A DNA stretch of 35,469 nt from Euprymna scolopes (GCA_024364805.1 CM044502.1:39183144-39218612); one strand, 5' to 3'. Shown: positions 10,850-22,172, numbered from the stretch's first letter. Notes: generated from the letters alone by a model not told the origin. Program-made: numbers and translations.

Positions 10850-11690
10850 GCTTTTAAGCTCTGTCAAACTCGGGCATTGCTTGGCACACATTGTGCAGAC
10901 ATGTGCGCCACTAGCAGCACTCTCATGGTGTTATCTTCTATGTATAATCAAATGCCGCTTCAAACCATCTGCTCTTTTGTACTCCGCCCGTAGTTGATAC
11001 AGGTTAGCTCTGGCAACACATGAATGCTTTTGGGCCCACTGAGCCGATCCGTAGTCTGGTGGCTCATCACCCCAGCTCTGTTCAGACATAATTTTCCGCA
11101 CACCTCACACTCCAGACCAATTTAACGCCTCCGCCCATCCACGGCTCCTTTCACCTTCCCTTTCCGGATATCGCGCTTCAGCCGCTCATACAGGGTTAGA
11201 TCTGCCTCAAACTTGCCCACAGCTCCCCTCAAGGTCCTTCTCCACTCTCCGCGATCCAAAGCAAGAATGTTCAGGTTCTTTAATCTATCTCACATTTTTT
11301 TAAGGTGGACCTCAAACAATCTTTGAATCTCATTTTAGGCTTTTGAGCCAGACTTGCCTCGGCGAGCTCTCCATAAAGCAGTTGTTTGGAAAGTCGACTG
11401 TCTAATATCCTCACCATATGCCCACCCCATCTACGTCTATGTTTGATAATGTGAGCTTCAATGCTTAGACATTGGGTCCGTTCAAGCACGTCCACATCAC
11501 TGACATACATTTGCCAACCCATACCTAAGATTCGCCGAAGGCACATATGGTGAAACCGCTCAAATGCTTCCTGTATGTTGTCCAAGTTTCACAGGCATAG
11601 AGAAGAGCAGAGAGAACGTATACCGCATAAACCTTAATCTTAGTTGGCAGCAAGATCCCATGACAGCTCCACAAACACCTGTATATATAA
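10850..11690 (-). mobile_element. RTE-like LINE, 3' tail with zinc-finger remnants
   Basis: On the minus strand from 11690 down, one frame reads LLPTKIKVYAVYVLSALLYACETWTTY; after a frameshift near 11575 it continues as FERFHHMCLRRILGMGW, then LSIEAHIIKHRRRWGGHMVR, then PKMRFKDCLRSTLKKCEI at 11280. This order (LLYGCETW, then RRILxxxWQ, then RRxRWxGHVxRM, then RxKDxLKxxLK) is that of the C-terminal end of RTE-clade LINEs, often annotated as transposon-derived protein F52C9.6. Further down lie C2H2-like pieces: CEVCGKLCLNRAGVMSH near 11090, LKRHLIIHR near 10950 and CTMCAKQCPSLTELKSH near 10890. Polymerase and endonuclease are missing. Stops and at least one frameshift show it is dead. The upstream break is near 11690, where AT-rich DNA begins. 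Confidence 0.7.
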
Positions 11691-12480
11691 AATAAAAAAC
11701 TCGTAATTTCTCTTTAAAAAAGGAGTTGTTTATTTTCTTTATGGATTATACTTCTAAAATAAACTATTAAAGTTGTATAAAAAGTAATAGACATATTTTT
11801 TTTTATTTTTTAAAAAACAGTAATGAACTCAATTGAATTTTACGAGCTCATTATTTTTCAATTTTTAAATTTTAAAAATCTATCAAAATTATTCTATTGA
11901 TTAAATTCTTACGTTATTTTCAGGGTCAATGGGAAATGTTATGCTCTTTCCAAGAAACCAAATATAATATTTTAGACAAACGTTTGTTTTTAATTCACGT
12001 TGCCCAGGATTGAATTGTAACAGAACACCGACCTGCAGACCGCGACTGTATTCAAATGCCGCGCTGTGTGCGAAGTGACGTCACGATGAGGAAAAAAGAA
12101 AAATATCTCAAAAGAAGCTTGTGTGCGAAGACTGATGTTCAAGTTTTATTCGGGAAATTACATGGAAATAAATGTCGTTGTTTCAACGGAAAAAAGTGAG
12201 TCATTTTTTTCTCATTTTCTGATTTGCGAAATACTCCTCTACAACATGTTGGCCTCGGAGTGTGCACATTATAACGCGTGCGTAAACGTGTACGACGTTT
12301 CCGTGAGGGGGGTCAGCGTATATTTTCCGTATTTTATTGCTATCGAAATCAGTGAAATCGCCCATTTTTCAACATAATCGATTAATTACATGCGCTAGTT
12401 GGGGACACACTGCGGTGCCCCGAGACGAAATTCCACAATAAATCGTACTTTCACTGCGTTATAGAGAGCCTATTGTTGAT
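11691..12480. other. Intergenic DNA with a CpG-richer patch
   Basis: No gene recognised. The part from 11990 to 12330 carries more CpG than its neighbours and includes a perfect CRE palindrome at 12076-12083 (listed separately). The 84-codon frame at 12123-12377 has no recognisable motif. Confidence 0.5.
12076..12083. promoter_or_regulatory. CRE-like palindrome TGACGTCA
   Basis: A full 8-bp cAMP-response-element consensus in a CpG-richer patch. One such palindrome in 35 kb is compatible with chance, and no gene start lies beside it, so function is doubtful. Confidence 0.25.
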
Positions 12481-12483
12481 TTT

Positions 12484-12790
12484 ATAAATGTTCTTTATGT
12501 GACGGCTTGAATTAACGTTTAAATGCAAAATTCATGTAATTTTTCAATTGTGCTAACAACAGAAACATTCATTTCGAACGCGTACCTGCTATTTAAAAAA
12601 ATACCATTGATGTTATATACCTGACCTTTCTACTTGCGCGGTGATAATGGCTTAAATAAATGTTTATGATGCAAAAATCAAGTATCAGGGTTCAATTTTG
12701 CTACACCAAAACATTTATTTCAAACCTGTCCCTGTCATATCAAAGACCCTACGGTGTGGTTTATATACCAGCCCTTTCTGCTTGTATGGT
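12484..12790. repeat. Diverged tandem repeat, about 147-bp period
   Basis: The segments ACATTCATTTCGAAC (from 12565) and ACATTTATTTCAAAC (from 12711), and TATACCTGACCTTTCTACTTG (from 12616) and TATACCAGCCCTTTCTGCTTG (from 12764), are offset by 146-148 bp. Two diverged units are visible. Family unknown. Confidence 0.7.
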
Positions 12791-13639
12791 AATAAAACTT
12801 CTCAAAGGCACTTGTGATATAAGGCTGTATAAAGCGTAAACTTTAGTCGAAATCGCCTGTTCCTTCCTTCATCACTTTTAGATTATCGATTATCGATATA
12901 TATCGAATACATTCCGGTACAAACCTATCTAAGAACACGCTCAGGCACATAAAATACATCTATGTGAAATTTTAAAAATAAAAATAAAACGGCGCAGTTG
13001 TTTAGGAATCAATATGGAATGAACTCATACACACAGACAAAGTTCATTTTATGATATAGTAGAGATACATATTATAGAAATACCCGTCCTGGGAAGGATA
13101 TTTATCTTCCAGAAAAGATTTGCACTATTTCCATGTCAATTTGCGAGGTATATATATATTGCTAGTAAATTTTAAGTTGACAATCATTTTTGTAATATGA
13201 TTTTCATTCGATGAAATGTATAGAATTTAAGATTTAACAAATGTACATTCACGAATGTTTGCTAAATCATTACCAATCAAAATCTGATAGTCTTAAATTC
13301 TTAAATGAGAAGTAGTACCTGTCAGCCGCATCCCCCTAAATCCTTTAAATATTCGAAATAAAGACAAATCTGGGAAATATTTAATAATTGAACATTTAAC
13401 ACTATTGTTAACATTTCAGAAAATCAATACATCTATTTCCAGAAAGTGCCTTCCCTTTATTCCTATAACGAAAAATAAATTAAACTAAATATGGTTAATA
13501 TTTAGATCCCTAAAATTTAACGACTGTTTACAATTTAATAATGTTCAGTTAATCACTTCAAGAGTAAATCATATAGAAATAATATACCCAATCATAGATA
13601 TAATATACCTAATATGTATGTTTATACGAATTCTCACGC
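12791..13639. other. AT-rich intergenic DNA, nothing recognised
   Basis: Short palindromic words only, such as ACATTCACGAATGT near 13250 and an AGAATTTAAG/CTTAAATTCT pair about 70 bp apart. No gene or element was recognised. Confidence 0.55.
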
Positions 13640-13932
13640 ATATATATATATNNNNNNNNNNNNNNNNNNNNNNNNNNNNNNNNNNNNNNNNNNNNNNNNN
13701 NNNNNNNNNNNNNNNNNNNNNNNNNNNNNNNNNNNNNNNNNNNNNNNNNNNNNNNNNNNNNNNNNNNNNNNNNNNNNNNNNNNNNNNNNNNNNNNNNNNN
13801 NNNNNNNNNNNNNNNNNNNNNNNNNNNNNNNNNNNNNNNNNNNNNNNNNNNNNNNNNNNNNNNNNNNNNNNNNNNNNNNNNNNNNNNNNNNNNNNNNNNN
13901 NNNNNNNNNNNNNNNNNNNNNNNNNNNNNNNN

Positions 13933-13962
<30 letters not shown>
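13640..13962. repeat. (TA)n tract containing a 281-N assembly gap
   Basis: TA repeats at 13640-13651 and 13933-13962 flank N at 13652-13932, so the gap sits in a collapsed or unsequenced TA microsatellite. Its true length is unknown. Confidence 0.97.
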
Positions 13963-13963
<1 letters not shown>

Positions 13964-14738
13964 GATTTTATACCAATTGTTATTATTTAAAAATGTTTTC
14001 TTATTTGTATATGTTCTTTTTCTTTTTAGCCCTATATTTTCATTTCCTTATTTGTTCGTATTCATCATTTCAATTGCTGCTTCCATGTTTCCCGCCTTAT
14101 TTCTTTTCCTCTATTTGTCTTTGATTTCTTTCATTTTTTTATTTCCTTTTATTTATTTGCGATATGTTTACTATTGCTTCCTTTTGTTTGTAATTTAGTT
14201 CTTCGCACCTATATTCTCGTCCACCTGGATTATATCCAGCCGGTATGATAGTCGCTACAGGTACATATAAGTGGGTGTCCTCTGACTAAATAGTGCTCCG
14301 ATTATTTGTAATAGACTAATTTTAAGATATTCAGTTTTGCTGATAAGATTTTACTGGTCAACATCCAATTTGTTGACTGCGTTTTTTAGCTGATTAACGA
14401 CGATACGTTGACTTCCGAAATAACACTTGTTCTGTTCAATCAAGTCAAATGTTTTAGCTTTGGCCACATATTATTTCTTCACATTTTTTGTTTAACATGA
14501 ACGCATATGTTGAGCGTTTTAGAAGAAGCGGTGAGGGTAACATGCCACGTCGAATAATTGTTTTGATAGGAGATGAATATTTTACTAACAAAAATTATTC
14601 TGGATGGATTGTTCTGGATGGTTATGTCGAAAGCTATCAGTTGGAAATCATTAAACCTTAAAGTTTTCGATTAATTAATGCGGCAAAGCATAGTTTATGG
14701 ATCAAAATTGATGCCTTGCAAGAAAGAAACTTCCTCAA
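13963..14738. other. AT-rich intergenic DNA, nothing recognised
   Basis: Pyrimidine-rich to about 14210, then unremarkable. No protein motif or RNA gene was seen. Confidence 0.55.
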
Positions 14739-16200
14739 TATTTTATTTTATTACATGTTAACCCCAAACAAAGCACGTTGCCACTTTGATGTAGGGGGCT
14801 ACTATTAGGGACATAAGCTACAGGAGTACTATGTATGGAGTTGGGCAGCAAGATGTCGGTTAACATTACACTTGAACTTCTGCATGTCAATACAGTTGGG
14901 GAAGCAGGAATTCGGAAGGGAATTCCTAAGTCTAGCGGTCCTGGGGAAGAAACTACTGGAGTAGAAGGCTTTCTTACATCTAGGGATCTCAACTGTAAAG
15001 GGGTGGGATTTTACTGCTTGTCGGGTTTGTCGGGGGTATTTACATAGAGGAGATACAAGTGCTTGCAGTTTGTTGGAGAATTCACCGTTAAAGTACCTGT
15101 AGAACAGGTAGAGGGATGCAACGTTTCGTCGATGGGCAAAGGCTGAAGCTTGGAAGACAGTTCAGGACCTATCAGGTTGGCGACTCTCTTTTGAACCTTG
15201 TCTAGAAGTGAGAGATTAGTAGCAGATGCACCGGCCCAAATATGACAACAATACTTCATACATGGGCGAATGGTGGCCTTATAGACGTACAAGATACTTT
15301 CGGGCGTTAGTAGCTTTCTAAAACGATAGAGAGAACCCACCATTTTCGCAGCGGTTCTGTCAATGCTTTCAATGTAATTGTTCCTACTCATGTTTCCTGT
15401 GAACGTTAGGCCGAGGATTTGAAAAGATGTACTTTCAGATAAAGAGGCTTTGGCCATCGATATTGGTGGTAGAGAAGGTTTCTTGTAGTTATTGAAGGAA
15501 ACAAGTTTAGTCTTAGCAGCAGTGAATGTGACCATCCATTTTTCTCCCCATTCCACTACAGATTGGGAGGCATCCTCTAATGTTTCTGCCATTTCTTTAG
15601 ATATGTGTTCATTTGTTTTCCAAACCTTATATATATCTAGAGCTACCGCTCTACCCTCCGCTGCTTTGTCAAGTAAATGGTATATACGCTCGGAGATTAC
15701 AGTTAGGATGTCTGCTGTGGAACGGGATTGCCTAAATCCATATTGTTGGTCGGTCAGAAGTTTAGCATCTGTAAGGTGATGGACTAGAGCTTGGTTAATT
15801 ATGGACTCAAATATTTTGGCACAAAGTGGGAGGAGGCTAATGGGGCGGTGATTTACTGGGTCAGTTCTTTCGCCAGAATTCTTAAAAACTGGTACCACAG
15901 AAGCAGTTTTCCAGCTGGCAGGAAACAACATTCAATAAGGCAGTTGTTATAAAGTTTGGAGATGATTGGAGCTACTTTGACGGAGCACTTTTTTTAATAG
16001 CACAGCCGGGATGAGATCAGCTCCACATGCTTTTGAAGTGTCAAGATTTTTTATGATAGCATGCACCTGAGAAGGGGTGATTTTCAGATCGTCTACTGTG
16101 GCGTCTGCCCGCAAAGGAAACTCAGGGAAAGAAGAGACAGAATGCTCTTACCACTGCTGCACATCATGCTCGGTTTAATCAAGCAGATCACCCATGGCTC
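14739..16200 (-). mobile_element. CR1/Jockey-like LINE, copy 2 (inverted), internally deleted
   Basis: Same family as copy 1 at 3570-6755: shared WKTASVVPV, GERT, MVGSLYRxRKLLTPES, KFKCNVNRHLA motifs and the same 3' UTR ending in ATGTAATAAAATAAAAT. From high to low coordinates, the preserved part starts at about 16200 (DDLKITPSQVHAIIKNLDTS near 16090), then runs open from 15931: PISLLP, QYGFRQSRSTAD, RAVALDI. It then jumps at about 15630 to VWKTNEHISKE and VEWGEKWMVTF. Between ALDI and EWGEKW the distance is 90 nt, against 362 nt in the LINE at 24 kb, so about 270 nt are lost, including the YADD active site. A frameshift near 15110 displaces the end; the original frame continues with FFPRTARL and stops at 14830-14832. 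The 5' half is missing. Confidence 0.88.
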
Positions 16201-16239
16201 TAGACAAGGATAGTGGTTGTTTTTCCTGCTTGTGCCAGG

Positions 16240-16697
16240 CTTTATCAGAATTCACTATGGCGAAGTTGCAAACAGGTATCTTTGACAGTTCTTATATCCG
16301 GCAGCACATCGGAGATCCAGAGTTCAAAAACTCAATAAACAAAGGAGAACTGAAAGCGTGGAAGGCATTTATTCTGGATGAGAAGAAATGTCTTTGCAAC
16401 AATAAAGCCAGAAACTACGCAGAACTTGAAAATAAAATGTTGACTGCTTTTAAAAACCTGCGCTGCAACCTTACGATACCCTACTAATTTTCACATGTTG
16501 GCCAGTTTTCTGAAAACCTCGAGTCGATGAGTGACGAGCATAAAGTGAAATTTCTTCAGGAACTGGAAAACATAGAGACCAGCTATCAGAGTCGCTGGGA
16601 CGCAGTCATGGTAGCTGATAACTGTTGGAATCTGAAGAGAGGTCTCGCTGCCGCTGAGCATTCAAAATGTTCAAAGAAACGAAATTCCAAGCCTTGA
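16240..16697 (+). pseudogene. Fragment of a widespread animal repeat-associated protein family, function unknown
   Basis: The translation reads LQTGIFDSSYIRQHIGDPEF, then KGELKAWKAF, NYAELENKMLTAFKNL, FSENLESMSDEH, SYQSRWDAVMVADNCWNLKRG. From memory, the pattern GIFDGPQIRxLxxDPxF, AWxxF, NYxELxxxML, FPENLGxxSDEQGERFHQD, YQGRWDxxMMADYCW recurs in many predicted proteins of arthropods, molluscs and vertebrates, often in multiple copies, suggesting spread by a mobile element. Its biochemical role is not known to me. Only this C-terminal part is present and it is broken. It ends in a stop at 16695-16697 just after a basic segment (SKKRNSKP). It abuts the 5' break of LINE copy 2, so one may have inserted beside or into the other. 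Confidence 0.6.
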
Positions 16698-17670
16698 AGT
16701 TTGAACAATAATGAAGCAAAATGCAACTTGCCTTTACCAGTGCTCAGCATTCCATTTTCAGTAATCAATTTTTCTAACGAGTAATCAATATATATTGTTG
16801 GCAAACATTTCTGCTTTTAAATACATATTTTGGATGATATGTGTTGACAGAAATCAGCTGATAATGCCACAAAAATGCAATCAATTTTGTCAAAAGACTT
16901 GATTTTAATAAAAAATTATCTTAGCACATAAAACTGATTTGATTGCGAGAAACTGGTGCCATTTGCTGGTTCATCAGTGCAAAGGTACCATGAGTTGTAG
17001 TAATTTAGACAACATACGAAAGGAAAAAGTTATTGCCATTGTTATTTTCTCAGCTATTCTGTCTTGTTCGTCTATTTTATCTCCAGGTCTGGATCATGAG
17101 TTTTCCAAAGTTAGGCGTATGCATATGCAAGTTATTCTCATGATATCGTATGAATTCAAAGATTCTATTGTTGGCATTGATTTCCCGATATTATTGCAAT
17201 CAGAATTATTTTCTCAAAAGGCATCGGGCACTTCCGGGAGAGACCACGAATAGATTGACAAAATCCGAAACGAAATTGATATCTGTAAAACGAACTGGAT
17301 TCGAACTGAAAACAATCAAGTCGACAACCAATACGATAAATGTCACAGCCCTATATTATACTAATTTAAATTACGGTTAACTGCTTCTTTTTGTCAAAAC
17401 ATTAAGCCCCTATAATAATATTAAATAGACACATTGTTGAGTAAACTGTTACGAGGCATATGTTGCCATGAATATAAATTAAAGAACGAACTTTAAATTC
17501 ATTAAAAAAAAATAGAAATAAAAATAAAAAGATATCATAGAAAATCTAGGTTGGGACAGAAGTATACAACGATCATTATTACTTCTCGGGCATCGCCGAG
17601 GTTACCATCCAGTTAGAATTAATAAAAATAGCGGTAACATAAAATATGAGAAAAACTTCAAATAAATGTA
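16698..17670. other. AT-rich intergenic DNA
   Basis: No gene recognised; the 104-codon plus-strand frame at 16939-17253 has no recognisable motif. The only element-like signal is a B-box word on the minus strand at 17297-17307 (listed separately). Confidence 0.5.
17297..17307 (-). promoter_or_regulatory. B-box-like word of a possible tRNA-derived remnant
   Basis: On the minus strand AGTTCGAATCC fits the Pol III B-box consensus GWTYRANNC exactly. The preceding 50 bases contain a phrase like TATCGTATTGG that could be a decayed A box, but it does not fit well. This may be the head of an old tRNA-derived SINE, or chance. Confidence 0.25.
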
Positions 17671-17873
17671 CAGTAGAACCCCGGAATACGGCATTAAAAA
17701 TTAGTAACAAAATACAGTACAGTATATAATACACATGTATACAATAACAATAACATTATAAATGACAGCGTAAGGCGGGGTAAATACTGTAACCAGGGGC
17801 TGGAGAAAACTCGTATTCCACATCGTAACCTAAACAAAGTATCCTGGGGCCACCGCATCTCGGGGTTTTACTG
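17671..17873. mobile_element. 203-bp pogo/Tigger-type MITE
   Basis: The left end CAGTAGAACCCCGGAATACGG and the reverse complement of the right end, CAGTAAAACCCCGAGATGCGG, agree at 17 of 21 positions. The element is bounded by TA on each side (17669-17670 and 17874-17875), the target duplicated by Tc1/mariner/pogo elements. The CAGTA(G/A)AACCCCG ends are typical of pogo/Tigger families. There is no transposase coding; the interior is AT-rich on the left and GC-richer on the right. It would have depended on a transposase encoded elsewhere. Confidence 0.82.
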
Positions 17874-17875
17874 TA

Positions 17876-20800
17876 CACGCATTTTTCTTGGCATAATCTA
17901 CTTTCGATGTTAAAATATATTGAGATCATGCGTTGTTTGATAATATACTTTTTTCATTTAATTTAGCAAATACATCTGATCGCAAATATATATCAATGAT
18001 AATTTGGACGCATATTCTTAAATAGCTTTATTACAAGTTAGTTCTGTCTGTTACTGTCACCACACGATTTGCCTGTGGCATGGAAACTGTTAATACCTTA
18101 AACTGGTCTATAGCCACTTCACATGTCGAAGATTATTACCGTATTAGATTTCCTTAGTTGCTGATGAATTATAGGTTGGTTGGAAGTAACTCCCTATACT
18201 TGAAATTCATTACTGAAATATAATTCTTATAAGTGATAAGTAGAGTAGAAAGAGTGAAAGTTGTTTGGCTGCGCCTTTATTTTTCCTTTAATCCCCATAT
18301 TCCATGACCGGCATTTTGGTGATGGGAAAATGCTGTTTTCTGAGTAAAGTGTTGTTTTAGTTTATAATTTGATGAAATTTTTAATCTCTCAAATAATTTT
18401 TTATTATCTGTTAATTTATGTTAATTTATGTTAATTTATGCACCTCGTAAACCCTAATCTTCAAATGTAAAAAGAAAAATAATTTTTAGTGAATCAATTG
18501 ATGCGGTTCTAAGACGTCTTCAAAAGTTAGTGTCGAATGCTGCTGACACCAGGATTTTACTCTAAACCCATTTTCATGGTATACACTTTCTTGTTATATT
18601 TCTTTCTGGTAAGAATTATATTTCAGCAACAAATTAAAAGCACTTAATATTAGGGAATTAATTTCTAATCACTTTGTACATAGAATGAACTGACGACTAA
18701 ACATGCATATTTCAAGTCTACTGAATCATTAATTTCAAATCAACAATCCCCGATGCATGCTTTGAAGGTTTCATAATAACAATGACTACCAAGTATCTAT
18801 TCGTCTACCATTTCTTGAGAGAAGGGTCACTCTTTAATGGATAATATCGCCCATAACCAACCGACTTCATCTTATTTAATATTTCCAATAAATCCTTCCC
18901 CCAAAATTAAAATTATGTGATCGCATTTCATAAATTACTTGTAATTTGTCAGATTTTCTATAATATCTAAAAGTATTTTACACACCAGAGGAGAATTATA
19001 CGGAAACTACTTGGAACCAACTTTGGTATGGCAATCAATATATACGATATACTATAAATACGAAAATAAATAAAACATATTCTCTCTCGTCAGAATACAA
19101 AGAGTAACGGAGTCGTATTGGCGGTATAATTAAAAGCTATGAATTTCTATTAAGCATATTACAAATTGGAAGCGGAAATTCTAAAACGGTATTTCTATTA
19201 TTTGTGAGTTCATCACTAATTGTTACAAATCGTTATTATTTACTTGTTATAATATTGTATCCAATATGTAGTAGATATTGCGAAAGTTTCTTTTTATATT
19301 ACTTGGATACCATCAGTTAGATTCGAAACCAAACACGTAGCTCTGTAGAGATATCTGCGGCCAAATGAGCTAACGACACATACATATCGAAACTCGACAA
19401 ATTGAGGCAGTGTCTGGTAGAATACATAATAATATAAATAATGACTTAACAATTTTAAAATTAAATTAAAGGACAATACATTTAATTGGCTATCTTCTAT
19501 TTTATTTTTTTTACAATACTGATGTAATTAATATAAATGTATCTTAATAAGGCAGATCAATATAACCAGTCAATCCATCAGAGCAGCCACGGTGCAAAAA
19601 CACAACACGTCTTCAGAAACGTGATAGTTGTGTATCTCAGTTTATATGAAATTATGTATGTTTCTATGTTTAAATATTTGGTTCTACTAAGTTTACACCT
19701 ACACTTATTTATGACCATTATGAGTTTTGGAAAAGCTGCTAAACGTAAAGGGTATATATGTGAGCGATATTTAGTTATATTCAATAATAGTATAAGGCAG
19801 TAGTTTTTGTTACATTTAAACAAGATATGTTAATTAAAAATATCACCTAAATTTTGTTTCGCTGAAATATTAAACAATGTTTTAGGTGGTATTATTTGAA
19901 CAGATCCTCTTATTAGAAAATTTACGAGTCGTGTTGATTTGTAGCCATAGTCAGCGGAGATCCATTTACAAGATGAATATCTTTATTTAATTTAGCTTAC
20001 GCTGTACATTTCAGACATTTTTAGTATCAACATTATTGAATAGATTTTCATTACTAGTGGAAAAACGATGTTTTACATAAACTTTATATCATTATATATT
20101 GATTTTAAAGAGTATAATTCTTTTCTGGGGAACTAACTTGATGCGTCCTTGAACGAGTATTCTAGTTATAGTATCACTAAAATGCATAACCATAATAAAA
20201 TATCACAGGGCTAATATAATTTGAACATATATATATTTATAATATAAGTAAATACTTGATGCGTTATAGTTGTACTCTTATCAAACTTGGCATATCGTTA
20301 ACATTAGTATATATTTCCTTATTAATTTACATTACTTGATCAAGATGAACGAGATAAATATCGTAGGTTGGATAGTTTGGCTCCTGTCTTCTAGTATATA
20401 CTAACTAGTGAAGTTGCGTTGCTATCTTGCATTGACAGGATAACTCCATATATTATTCGAAGTATTCGCTCATGACTAATTATTCGCTTGAAAAGAAGCT
20501 GTTTGTTGATCAATAACCATATATTCTAGCCGGATTAGTCGAGCACAACTTTAGTACGTTACAAAATATGATTGTTCTATCAAGTTCTTACAGTGAGGTT
20601 TAGTAGGATATTTCCGTATGATATAAATTGAAGTGCCTTGCTTTATTTTATTTACACTTGTAGCTTTCTTTACCTTGCTTTATAGTTTATAGTAATAATA
20701 GTTACTGAGATTGTTACTTGAATGATGACTAGTACTAAAAGAGAATTGGAAACAATGGGTTGAATTGCCCCTATTTAATTGCTATGCAAAAATATACACA

Positions 20801-21775
20801 AGTTCGGGGAGTGTCCAGTTTTTTCAAAACGGGATACGTTTAATTAGAATAGTCAATAAGCCCGGCTACAAAAGAGCTATTATTGTCAAAAAAATTGCTT
20901 CTTATATTTATTTAACATATACAACACATTTATCGCAGTCTAAACTTGCTCCCCAAAACAGTGTATGTTGGTTAAGAACGAAAATGTTCCCTAAAACAAT
21001 TAAGATAAAAAAATAAATGCTTCCATATTCCTTTGAGTACTCTCTCATGAATGACATTGTTACAGGCAACAATCAATAATCCTCTCTTAAAAAGAAGTGA
21101 TAATGTCAGCAAGATTGATTTCTCATACCTAACAGGTACTATACTGTAATCCTACACCGAACTTGATTTTCCTTTTGTTTTCTATCGCCCTTTGGTACTT
21201 ATTTTATATCTTAGCTCTCGTTTAACTTTGTCCTGTTTCGTCTTTTCCCTCTTTTTCTATTAGCATGATTTTACTATTCTCCACACTCGCACATCAAACA
21301 ACCGTTCGAAACAGACAAACAAGTGCTTTACCGCGAACAGGCAGTGCTGTTTATCAACAACTAACATAAAAGAAGAAAAAATCGATGATCATGCACATTT
21401 CAATTAAATTGCATTTTAAGTCGAATGAGTACGCATTCATAAGCAGATAACACGCAAAGATCTCAAGACAAATGCTGAGTGCATTCAAGAACACCCCAAC
21501 ACAAACAAATGCAAACAAATACAAGGAACAGTTATTTCCATCCGTAGTTAAAAAAATATTTTTCTATTGTGCGAGTGTTTGCTTTATTTACACTGTACAT
21601 GCATAGCTCTTTGCAAAAGAATAGAGCATTTTAGGTAGATCATAATGTGCATATACATATTACTATTACTCAGGAAACATATCTAGTATTCATGACGTAG
21701 TTAGTAAAGAGTTCAAATGTTAACAAATGCATCTGTTTTAGAACCTAAATTCAAATCAAGCTACACTGAAGATGT
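17876..21775. other. 3.9 kb AT-rich stretch, no gene recognised
   Basis: No convincing coding region, RNA gene or element was seen. It contains a small minisatellite at 18413-18440 (listed separately). All open frames are under 90 codons, in shifting frames, with composition expected of AT-rich DNA. Introns or intergenic DNA of a large genome would look like this. Confidence 0.55.
18413..18440. repeat. 10-bp minisatellite GTTAATTTAT x3
   Basis: Three consecutive copies of TTAATTTATG within AT-rich DNA. Confidence 0.9.
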
Positions 21776-22145
21776 TTGATACATAAAAGGCCCTGTCGGT
21801 GGGGCATTAGAATACGCCGACTGTCCCCCTGCAGAGGGTAAAAGTCCCTCAATAGGGGTCCTGGATATGACCTTAAACTATATCCAGTGGTGAGGCCTCA
21901 GCTTGTGGACTTTGGGGAGTGTGTGGAGCAACCCTTTAATTGCCATTGCTCCCAGGTCCACTCTGACCCGGAGTGGTAGTACCTGTTAGGGTCCCAACTA
22001 TGGATTAAATAGAAACGAACGTGAAAACAAAAAATATATTCTATTAAAATTTTTTTCCAAAATCTTTGGATTTGGCATTAAATAACCCGGAAAGGGTTGA
22101 TATGCCGTAAAACAAAAACAACCAACCAACAATTGATACATAAAA
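21776..22145 (+). mobile_element. 344-bp SINE-like retroposon with 3' hairpin
   Basis: The insert 21789-22132 is flanked by perfect 13-bp copies of TTGATACATAAAA (21776-21788 and 22133-22145). The first 220 bp are GC-rich against an AT-rich background (from GGCCCTGTCGGTGGGG), then AT-rich, then a structured tail: GGCAT and ATGCC enclose AACCC-GGAAA-GGGTT at about 22073-22106. It ends in a short A/C-rich repeat (AAAACAAAAACAACCAACC). Target-site duplication, a simple-repeat tail and a 3' hairpin are marks of insertion by LINE machinery, with the hairpin probably shared with the partner LINE. No open frame of note is present. No clear A/B-box was found, so it could instead be the 3' end of a 5'-truncated LINE. 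Confidence 0.78.
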
Positions 22146-22172
22146 ACAGTGAGCGCTTGGAAGATTATATGT

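Noticed and set aside
13614-14198. 194-codon frame across the N gap
   Set aside because: It is an artefact of unknown bases and TA repeats.
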